This document shows, piece by piece, positions 10,801 through 15,816 of a stretch of 64,000 bases of DNA. The DNA comes from Intestinirhabdus alba (GTDB taxonomy: Bacteria > Pseudomonadota > Gammaproteobacteria > Enterobacterales > Enterobacteriaceae): positions 1 through 64,000 of the forward strand of contig NZ_WMJZ01000010.1 of NCBI RefSeq assembly GCF_009711095.1, in the 5' to 3' direction. How positions within the stretch are numbered: position 1 is the stretch's first letter; each line of letters opens with the position of its first letter. The position numbers and the translations under genes were made by a program. The notes beneath the pieces are model-generated. The model was not told the DNA's origin. It searched no databases and saw only the letters and a program-made list of their open reading frames with translations.

Positions 10801-11661
10801 CGCCAGCGGAAGAACATTGGTTTTACATACCAGCGCATGCCGCTCGGGATATCCTGTGCGTGCCATCATCGGAATGCCGATGACCTGTGCTTTTTCTCCT
10901 GAGCATAAATACAGATACGCCATCACGGCCGCAACAAGCCCCGATACCCATGAGGGCCGATTCTCCTGTGGAGAAAAGAATCCGGCAGGGCACGTAAAAG
11001 ATTCTGTATGACGGATAACCCGCCCCGATGGCATATTGTGGCGAGCCAGCGTTGCAGGGTCGGGCAGATGGGGAACGATGGCTTGCCAGAATTGTCTGTC
11101 CGCCAGATAATTCGCAGACTCCCGGTAATCCGACTCCGCCCTGAGCAGCGCTTCTGTCGTTGGAAACTGAGTCACGCCAGGCGGAAGCGGCGGCTGATTC
11201 TGGCAGGCCTCAGCGACCTGGTGAATAAACAGACAGGTGCCATAGCCATCAAGCAGCAGATGATGGCTGCAGAAGTACCACAGAACATGGTTTTCACCCA
11301 GAATGATTATTTTCTGCCTGAATAGCGGCGGTTTATCCAGAGAGAAGGAGCGCTCCGCATCTTTTTCCATCAACGTTGTGGCGGTGGTCAGCCCATCGTC
11401 ATCCCATGAGAGATCCACCACGTCCAGCGCAGATTCACATGCTGAAGTGTATTGATAAGGGACCCCGTTATCCTCTGCAAAGCCTGCATGAAGCGTCGGG
11501 TTCTGGCTTATTACCCAATTAATGGCGCGTTTCAGGTGCGCGATTTCCAGTGGATGAGTTATTTCAACATATTCCGCGATATTGTAGGCGGATTTGTTTT
11601 CGCCGATTCTGCTGCCGTAATAAAAGCCAGTTTGCGAATCCAGTAGCTTATTTTTAATCAT
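7864..11661 (-). CDS. Nonribosomal peptide synthetase, EntF-like C-A(basic)-PCP plus unassigned C-terminal domain
   Basis: This is a 1265-residue NRPS. The condensation domain (about 1-430) carries HHLLLDG (133-139) and matches EntF in several places (AYNIAEYVEIT against AWSVAHYVELT; FAEDNGVPYQY against FTEDNGEVWQW; a shared YRES before FW), so it may accept an aryl donor as EntF does from EntB. The adenylation domain (about 440-920) has MFTSGSTGTPKG, NSYGPTE, RTGD and the core lysine in LANGKID. Pocket positions read by eye are D-A-E-D-I-G-S-V-V-K; the Glu/Asp pair suggests a cationic substrate such as Lys. The carrier domain has DFFSLGGESLQ. About 245 further residues (about 1020-1265) match nothing I recognise. 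No loading module is encoded nearby. The ATG overlaps the acyltransferase stop codon (ATGA), so the modification genes are coupled. Domains are firm; donor and substrate are inferred. Confidence 0.9.
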   Translation of the reverse strand: MIKNKLLDSQTGFYYGSRIGENKSAYNIAEYVEITHPLEIAHLKRAINWVISQNPTLHAGFAEDNGVPYQYTSACESALDVVDLSWDDDGLTTATTLMEKDAERSFSLDKPPLFRQKIIILGENHVLWYFCSHHLLLDGYGTCLFIHQVAEACQNQPPLPPGVTQFPTTEALLRAESDYRESANYLADRQFWQAIVPHLPDPATLARHNMPSGRVIRHTESFTCPAGFFSPQENRPSWVSGLVAAVMAYLYLCSGEKAQVIGIPMMARTGYPERHALVCKTNVLPLALTLGEATTGRQLAREIELELKKIKKHQVFRYEEIKSLRSHFNLSPLFNIVVNIIPFEAATSFSPPQRSLVRNLRSGSAQDLVFNIRPDIDNEMLRFEIDADSGLYDRASLARHGQAVQKLYRLLYAEQGDISLQQLREHFALSVCGKESNCKVDDVLHCIEHTVNQAPHRLAICTPDHPSASLSHLTYAHLQQHVVACADQLAPVCSPNTVLLLDLPKGPEAIICMLASLQLNKPFVNLNSGADEAEYQRVLEQFNDAILITGRTFKRQNLLSAMSHWQNLAGGNPHFTLFRCRRPDSRTDLPAGIGYIMFTSGSTGTPKGVMCSRHSLNAFTAAAINRYCIAPPDRILQFAPLFFDASIEEIFITLASGASLYIAPDITTHEFPALLQFCETYRISLLDLPTAYFNELLFALGAERQLPPTVTTVIVGGESLSERTRAHWFLHHPGGRRLINSYGPTEATVVATAAAVKNDDAPVTIGTPLKGVLTAIVGDNLKPVPVGNPGELLIAGATVSMGYLNQPALSAEKFVSLEVNGQQLPAFRTGDIACMVDDRQLLFLGRKVRETKIAGQRVNMSETESCIAKLPGIVEVAVLAKSGDAGVTLFAHYHGPQPLDESIRRTLYGKLPNSHIPQHFIHHQMPLTKLANGKIDYRTLERHTRTPVPEYEPRPATFMALVHDTWMNILGCDEGDFFSLGGESLQAIKIINTLNGYCQLDLNLRDIFENPEPAALYQHLVKLAHSRYGLSQYHLDIRCAIGQCLSTAISTQAPPALFIQKPDGTDERYLLDRLATRCEARILTSEDEVRLTAGLPLVAAVFSVPEVPSQYVAWLNSLPSLLFMLSGRVQQMIFLYSPVNSGRLAQDLLRDYRHERLRLIRKAGHHLQRIDEGMSELIALCVQLGYFPHIRFDTAYERLSRCVLKSMGIEDGESIDNHAAFAAAQQKNPGMQLCDLSDWLNQVSASGQTRRVFTVSSIKEKGLNS

Positions 11662-12128
11662 GGTTTCATCCCAGACTCACTGTATTGTCTTTTTTTCATT
11701 GTCATCAGTTTGCCGGATTTTTTGGCCCGCCAGACAATGCGGTCACTCCCGATAACCGGTGCGACGCCTTTCAGATAGTCCATACACAGTCTGGCACTGC
11801 CGGGGTGGCAGCAGAAATCCAGAATACACAGGGTTCCCCCTTCGTTCCATTCGGAGCTATGGGGGAGAAACAGGGGATCGTTAATCAGGCGAGCCAGCGT
11901 ATCATCCCTGAACCAGGCCCAGGTTATATACCCTAAAGGATTCTCCTTATGATCGAATAAAATTTTGAACTGGTTATGATTAATCGCTTTCTGTGTCCAG
12001 AGCTGTAGCGTTTTAATATGATACAGGCTGTAATTATTGTTCATCAGCATACAACTCACGGCAAATCCCAGATTTTCATACTGGCTGAATTTGTTTTTGC
12101 CATGTCGGCTTTCTGTAATAAAGCTCAC
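11658..12128 (-). CDS. HlyC-family acyltransferase (MchD/MceI-like microcin maturation)
   Basis: This 156-residue cytoplasmic protein belongs to the toxin-activating acyltransferase family (HlyC, PF02794). The alignment to HlyC is clear in the middle: Ser34 and His37 (SLYHIKTL) fall where HlyC has Ser20 and catalytic His23, PLGYITWAWF matches the PVAYCSWANL stretch, and Asp104 (ILDFCCHPG) matches catalytic Asp92 of FIDWIAPFG. In class IIb microcins the MchD/MceI homologue works with MchC/MceJ to join a siderophore derivative to the C-terminal residue of the microcin. The start is GTG with AAGGA 8 nt upstream; it lies 19 nt after the MchC-like gene and overlaps the first NRPS gene by 4 nt. There is no RTX toxin gene in the window, so the microcin role is favoured. 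Confidence 0.9.
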   Translation of the reverse strand: MSFITESRHGKNKFSQYENLGFAVSCMLMNNNYSLYHIKTLQLWTQKAINHNQFKILFDHKENPLGYITWAWFRDDTLARLINDPLFLPHSSEWNEGGTLCILDFCCHPGSARLCMDYLKGVAPVIGSDRIVWRAKKSGKLMTMKKRQYSESGMKP

Positions 12129-12147
12129 AGTAATATCCTTAGATTTA

Positions 12148-13677
12148 TTATTGCAGTGTGTTTACAGCCTTACGTTTAAAGTGAGTCTGGTACGCGCACA
12201 GTCGTTCAGAAATATTATCCGGGTCACCATGCCAGTCCGCAATCTCCTGATGGATGGCGTCACGACTCATAAAGGCACGAGAAGACAGTCTCCTGGTGAC
12301 AGTATCCTTCATTGCTTTTCGCCACTCGTTAGCCGTTTTGCCCTGTGACAGTGATTCCTGAAGGTAGTCAGCGCATAGTCGATGAAATGCCAGAGAAAAC
12401 CGCTCCTCCGCCGACAAGACGTTCTTCGCTGGTGTGACATTCGCTGAATCATCGATCAACCTGTGTAGCAGGGAAATGGCGGGATGTGTATCTCCCCAAC
12501 CCAGCCCCTGACGCTGCGAGAAGAAACCCGCAGCCAGATCGAAAAGATTTTGCAAACGGTTGCCCAGGGCAAACAGTTCGTCGGTGAGCTGCAGTGAGTG
12601 TAAAAATGCTTTGCCAAAGCCCGCCGTGCCAAGATTTTCCAGTAAGCAGGTTTTTCTGTATGCGGTACTGAAGGACATGCTGATGGCCTGTTGTGCGGCG
12701 GCGAGAAATTCTGGCCCGAACATATATTTGGCCAGGTAAAAACCAACATCCTGAACGCCCTGCAGCAGCAGAGGGGCATCTTCAATCATTTTATTGAACT
12801 GAATGTAGCTGCGTCCGGCATCCTGGCGCTCATCGGGAAAGGCGCTGCGTACGCCGTGAAAATCGAGCAAGCGACCTTCCAGATCGCAATTAGAAGGCGA
12901 GGTCATCATGACTAAATGCCGACTGCGGCACCAGGCAATCTGAGTCGCGAGGCGTTGCGCCAGTTCACAAAGTCCGTAAAGTGCACGTTCGTCCTGCGCA
13001 AGTGCCGTCCACTGTTCTTTTTCAAACCTTACGGGACGTGGCAACATCGAAGGTGCTTCCGCGATCTGTTTTTCAACCCGCGCGCAGTCGGTTTGCTGTG
13101 AGAGCATGGCGGCATGAGGCTGATAGTAGGGGGCACGACAAAAATGGGCAGGCCGTACCACCGGTTCACGCACCAGTAAGACCCGGCTGGAATGGGCCGT
13201 TGATGAAGCCAACGGTATGCTGCTAACGAGGGCATTTTCAGTCAGTAATATCGCCTTGTTCGGCACCGCGCCATACGGCAGCAGCTTAGCCATCACGCCA
13301 CCCCAGATCGCTTCCAGCACCGCGCCAGTCAACGTCAGTTCACCGTCGACCTGTCTGGACCCCTGACCAACCAGCGCATTGGCACCGATGCCCTTAACTT
13401 GCCAGCGTCCATCGAAGCCGCAGCGGGCACCCCCACCGTTGCGTGAAATTGCGCCGCCGCCGTAACGCTCGGCGTAAAATATTTTCTCATTGGTTAAAAG
13501 CGGGACGCGGATATCAAAAACAGTATGCCGCTGCTTTTCTTCAATAAGATAACTTGTCGCCTGTTTTAGCTCTTCCCGTTGAGAGTCATCTAAATCATTA
13601 CTCCAGAGCAGCCGGGTTGATACTTTTTTTGTGATGAAGGGAATCAGGCATTCGGTAAGTCTTGATAGATTATTCAT
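12148..13677 (-). CDS. MchC/MceJ-like microcin maturation protein, SelO-like features
   Basis: This is a 509-residue protein from the ATG at 13677; the open frame reaches back to a GTG at 13746 that lacks a ribosome-binding site (532 residues). By position and size, directly before the HlyC-like gene and behind a microcin gene, it corresponds to MchC/MceJ, which is needed to attach the siderophore moiety to class IIb microcins. By eye it also shares features with the SelO pseudokinase/AMPylase family (numbering from GTG): WQVKGIG at 115-121 like the SelO lysine motif, an acidic residue at 145, VLLVREPVVRPAHF like the SelO MRVAPSHLRFGHF strand, and SNCD...LLDFHG at 285-298 like the SelO N...LDYG metal site. 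If so, it may use ATP to activate a substrate. Function is inferred from context. Confidence 0.75.
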   Translation of the reverse strand: MNNLSRLTECLIPFITKKVSTRLLWSNDLDDSQREELKQATSYLIEEKQRHTVFDIRVPLLTNEKIFYAERYGGGAISRNGGGARCGFDGRWQVKGIGANALVGQGSRQVDGELTLTGAVLEAIWGGVMAKLLPYGAVPNKAILLTENALVSSIPLASSTAHSSRVLLVREPVVRPAHFCRAPYYQPHAAMLSQQTDCARVEKQIAEAPSMLPRPVRFEKEQWTALAQDERALYGLCELAQRLATQIAWCRSRHLVMMTSPSNCDLEGRLLDFHGVRSAFPDERQDAGRSYIQFNKMIEDAPLLLQGVQDVGFYLAKYMFGPEFLAAAQQAISMSFSTAYRKTCLLENLGTAGFGKAFLHSLQLTDELFALGNRLQNLFDLAAGFFSQRQGLGWGDTHPAISLLHRLIDDSANVTPAKNVLSAEERFSLAFHRLCADYLQESLSQGKTANEWRKAMKDTVTRRLSSRAFMSRDAIHQEIADWHGDPDNISERLCAYQTHFKRKAVNTLQ

Positions 13678-13794
13678 TTTATTTTTTATCCGTACTGAAT
13701 CATCCTGTATTACCGGGCTATTATGTATACGTGGCGATCGTAACACTGGCTACTGGCGATCTAATTCTTATACTTGCCGGATCGTAAACATAAA

Positions 13795-13864
13795 GGTATC
13801 CACCTACAAAAGATAAGCCTGTTGACTATAGTTCGCTTCAGGCTAATGCCTTGCGGTGGATACC
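13795..13864. repeat. Nested inverted repeat ahead of the MchC-like gene
   Basis: A perfect 10-bp inverted repeat, GGTATCCACC at 13795-13804 and GGTGGATACC at 13855-13864, encloses a second one, AGCCTG at 13816-13821 and CAGGCT at 13839-13844. The arrangement could fold into a two-tier hairpin on either strand. It lies 118 bases upstream of the preferred start of the MchC-like gene, within its leader. It could be an RNA structure, a recombination-site remnant or a MITE end; nothing here decides between these. Confidence 0.55.
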
Positions 13865-13882
13865 GTATATTAGGGAATCAGA

Positions 13883-13957
13883 CTAATTCGTAGAAGTGTC
13901 ACTCCACCAACATGTCGCACCATATCCAGCAGCTCCTCCAATTGTACCCAATAAATC
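13883..13957 (-). pseudogene. Remnant of a second microcin precursor gene
   Basis: On the minus strand, 24 codons before a TAG at 13883-13885 encode a Gly/Ala-rich tail (GTIGGAAGYGATCWWS) ending in DTSTN. This resembles the C-terminus of the intact microcin at 14352-14555, which also has a TC dipeptide followed by an aromatic-Ser pair and ends in DSTN. A TGA at 13958-13960 interrupts the frame; upstream of it the same frame stays open for 29 codons from an ATG near 14046 but shows no recognisable leader. A neighbouring frame contains SLSGA, which could be a leader end displaced by a frameshift. I read this as a decayed sibling precursor. The similarity is short but sits at the part of the peptide expected to receive a modification. 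Confidence 0.5.
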
Positions 13958-14000
13958 TCAGTATAAAGATTTGAGCACCTGAGAGAGATCGTTAACAGAT

Positions 14001-14027
14001 GCAGCCTTTGTAGAAGGCTGCTTTTTT
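14001..14027 (+). terminator. Rho-independent terminator on the plus strand, antisense to the microcin cluster
   Basis: GCAGCCTT (14001-14008), loop TGTAG, AAGGCTGC (14014-14021), then six Ts (14022-14027): a perfect 8-bp GC-rich stem with a U tract for rightward transcription. No plus-strand gene lies before it; the cluster runs leftward. Either a short plus-strand RNA ends here or it is left over from a lost gene. In the leftward direction it has no U tract and should not terminate. Confidence 0.75.
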
Positions 14028-14101
14028 AATTCTAATGAGAATAGCATCAAAAGAAATGGTGGTAACGTTATACATAGAAGACTACAAAATTCAGGTGCAA
14101 G

Positions 14102-14320
14102 CTATATTTTCTTTGAAGACTGCAATCTATTGATTTTCAGTATAAGGATTCTTTCCCATATGATCAGCATGCCAGTAGAAAAAACTAACCACTCTTTATT
14201 TGGTGACTGATACATTACAATCATAAAAATCAAAGCCACTACCGTAGTTAATAAAATATTAGCATACATATTCGAAAAGAGAATAGACTTCACCTCTAAG
14301 CTGATTAGCCTATCTAGCAT
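14102..14320 (-). CDS. Probable microcin immunity protein, small membrane protein
   Basis: A 72-residue protein starting MLDRLISLEV. It has two predicted membrane spans (around ILLTTVVALIFMIVMY and WLVFSTGMLIIWERILIL) and a basic C-terminus ending QSSKKI. The frame is open from an ATG at 14335, but the ATG at 14320 has GGAGAG 7 nt upstream, whereas the earlier one has no Shine-Dalgarno, so 14320 is preferred. It begins 31 nt after the microcin stop codon. Small two- or three-span proteins beside the precursor gene are the usual immunity proteins of class II microcins (Cvi of colicin V is of similar size). I recognise no specific homologue; immunity is inferred from location, size and topology. 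Confidence 0.7.
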   Translation of the reverse strand: MLDRLISLEVKSILFSNMYANILLTTVVALIFMIVMYQSPNKEWLVFSTGMLIIWERILILKINRLQSSKKI

Positions 14321-14351
14321 ATGCGATCTCTCCATTTTTATCTATAGTTAG

Positions 14352-14555
14352 TTAATTTGTTGAATCATCATAATTACTACTATTATTGCTATAAATACAA
14401 GTTCCAATGGCACTAAGGCCAGCGGCTGCTGCTGCGATGGTACCTGCAGCGACAGAAACAACCATTCCTGTCACAGCAAGAGCACAGGCGGTATCAACAC
14501 TTTCATACATGGATCCTGAAACAATCGCTACTTCACTATCATTTAAATTTCTCAT
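14352..14555 (-). CDS. Microcin precursor peptide with double-glycine-type leader
   Basis: A 67-residue precursor. The leader MRNLNDSEVAIVSGS is a 15-residue double-glycine-type leader like MRTLTLNELDSVSGG of colicin V, ending in Gly-Ser, and suits the C39 peptidase exporter at 93-2192. The predicted 52-residue core is rich in Ala, Gly, Val and Ser, has two cysteines (core positions 9 and 38, able to form one disulfide), a strongly hydrophobic Ala-rich centre (AAGTIAAAAAGLSAIG) and a polar tail (SNNSSNYDDSTN). AAGGAG directly abuts a first ATG at 14561 but lies 6 nt from the ATG at 14555, so the second is the real start. The immunity candidate follows at 31 nt. The core matches no microcin I know by sequence. 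Identification as a class II microcin is strong from leader, composition and linked genes. Confidence 0.85.
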   Translation of the reverse strand: MRNLNDSEVAIVSGSMYESVDTACALAVTGMVVSVAAGTIAAAAAGLSAIGTCIYSNNSSNYDDSTN

Positions 14556-14588
14556 TTTCATCTCCTTTTATATAGATCTATCGCATTC

Positions 14589-14600
14589 AATAAGAATAAT
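14589..14600. promoter_or_regulatory. Possible Fur-like motif upstream of the microcin gene
   Basis: AATAAGAATAAT, about 30 bases upstream of the microcin start, resembles two of the three GATAAT-type hexamers of a Fur box and overlaps an AT-rich stretch where a -10 element would fall. Siderophore-microcin genes are typically iron-regulated. The match is weak and AT-rich sequence gives such matches by chance. Confidence 0.25.
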
Positions 14601-14708
14601 AACCACTTTATGTGACTGAACGCTAACACCAGATATATCACCGCTGCCCGACTATCCGGTTTCGGTATGTCGCTGATGTAATACTGCTTTATCATCTTCA
14701 CGAAGCAC
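14590..14708 (-). pseudogene. Fragment of IS2-like transposase OrfB
   Basis: Minus-strand translation gives FVKMIKQYYISDIPKPDS and then a decaying continuation (AAVIYLVLAFSH), matching the [18 protein letters not shown] stretch of the second IS2-like fragment at 15180-15520 and the C-terminal part of IS2 OrfB. The two copies are visibly alike at the nucleotide level over about 70 bases. No terminal repeat is present. The fragment directly abuts the microcin promoter region, so part of the upstream DNA of the microcin gene comes from an insertion sequence. Confidence 0.7.
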
Positions 14709-15179
14709 TGAAAGATTATCTATTACACTTAATCTACCGACAATCGCGACGTAGGGTAATACGAACCAGAACCAAAGTTCAGCGATGTCTGAAGTGTTGC
14801 TGAATTCATAATAATAACCCTTTACAGTGTCTTATATCCTAAAAAAATTATAAAAGTAGTATTTTGTCGCAGTAATAAAGTATAAACACGTATTTTCTTC
14901 ATGTTTTTGTCTCAGCCTGGGAATAGAAAAAACATATCACTTATATTCCTTAAAAGAGAATGATTCGTGTTTACGATTTTGGTTGAAGTTGCCATACCCG
15001 CCACACATAGTCAAGGGGTATTCTTACACTGATACAAGCCTTAAGGTTTTAATAAAACCATGATATGGATTTTTTGCAGGTGAATATTCTGGTTTTTTTG
15101 CAACAAAAAGGAATATAAAACAATCTAAAATCCAAATAAAGAATAAAATTATAAAAACAAAAAATCTATAATCTCAGAG
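14709..15179. other. AT-rich patchwork with gene fragments, no intact gene
   Basis: About 470 bases of very AT-rich DNA between two IS2-like fragments. Two open stretches on the minus strand look like truncated membrane-protein ends without start codons: 15024-15173 (hydrophobic segment, then VAKKPEYSPAKNPYHGF and a TAA stop) and roughly 14710-14835 (containing AELWFWFVLPYVAIVGRL, running into the IS fragment). A 26-codon ATG frame with AAAGGG upstream overlaps the second. I recognise none of these; they could be relics of other immunity or transport genes. Confidence 0.4.
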
Positions 15180-15520
15180 ATGGATTTGCCCCTATATTCA
15201 GACGCCCTTTCTCTTTTACGGTTGCGATAACTTCCTGACTATGACCGATATTACAGTGTGCCGTGCGGGTAATATTCGCTGTAGTGACTGAACTCCTGCG
15301 CCAGATTTATCACCGTTAGCTGGCTGTCTGGTTTTGGCATGATGCTGATGTAATCCCGCTTTATCATCTTCACGAAGCTTTCAGCTATGCCGTTACTTTC
15401 CGGGCTTCGTACTGCTTTCGTGTATGGCTCAAGCCCCAATATTCGGGCGAATGTCCTTGATTCATGCGTCCTGTAGGCTGAACCGTTACCCGTCAACCAA
15501 TCCGTTGACACAATTAATAA
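15180..15520 (-). mobile_element. Truncated IS2-like element (IS3 family) with one terminal repeat
   Basis: The minus-strand frame 15251-15511 encodes the C-terminal third of an IS2-type OrfB integrase: [37 protein letters not shown] (with the last catalytic Glu) and ISIMPKPDS. Homology continues past 15251 in the same frame through a TAA and a TAG, so the gene is dead. The element ends at about 15180 with TGGATTTGCCCCTATATT, which matches the terminal inverted repeat of IS2. The other end is missing: at about 15520 the sequence switches to the recombinase remnant. It marks the island's border zone. Confidence 0.85.
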
Positions 15521-15805
15521 TCAATCTGCCGTATGCATGTTGCCTTTCAGCTTGGCCACAGCATCGGTCTCCGGCATCTGGAACTGCACCCGGTGGCGGG
15601 CGGCAACATCGAGCGCAAAAACTTTCGTGTAAGCCTCTGTGGAACTGATAGATTTGTGGCCCATACCTTCAGTGGAATGCCGGCGTATAGCATGTGCATC
15701 GCGTAGCTGTGGCGGAACGTGTGCGGCGTCACCGGAATTTTTCCAGCATGTAAGTTTGAGTGCGATCCAGCAGCCTCTCTACATCTTCTGCCCGGCCTCG
15801 CCGCC
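15521..15805 (-). pseudogene. Remnant of a ResD-like tyrosine recombinase
   Basis: The minus strand encodes VTPHTFRHSYAMHMLYAGIP, the box with the catalytic HxxR of tyrosine recombinases, very like the F-plasmid resolvase ResD (D protein). A small deletion after the KV that follows shifts the frame; in the new frame MGHKSISSTEAYTKVFALD continues to a TGA at 15521-15523, including the nucleophile Tyr of TEAYTKVF. The N-terminal two thirds are missing. It abuts the smrB 3' end on one side and the IS2-like fragment on the other. It is a relic of plasmid-type DNA, which fits plasmid-borne delivery of the island. Confidence 0.8.
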
Positions 15806-15816
15806 ACGTTCAGCGG

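Noticed and set aside
3713-11661. An ordinary free siderophore or toxin NRPS unrelated to the microcin
   Set aside because: Not excluded, but ATGA coupling to the HlyC-like gene and placement between mchD and mchE equivalents argue for a shared pathway; no siderophore transport, aryl-acid or phosphopantetheinyl transferase genes are present.
12148-13746. YcaO-type cyclodehydratase or radical enzyme for the protein before the HlyC-like gene
   Set aside because: No YcaO ATP-binding pattern and no CxxxCxxC; the position and motifs fit MchC/MceJ and SelO-like better.
13631-13816. 61-codon plus-strand frame overlapping the start of the MchC-like gene
   Set aside because: No ribosome-binding site or recognisable product, and it overlaps a supported gene on the other strand.
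14407-14619. 70-codon plus-strand frame opposite the microcin gene
   Set aside because: It mirrors the precursor; the minus-strand frame has the leader, the Shine-Dalgarno and linked export genes.
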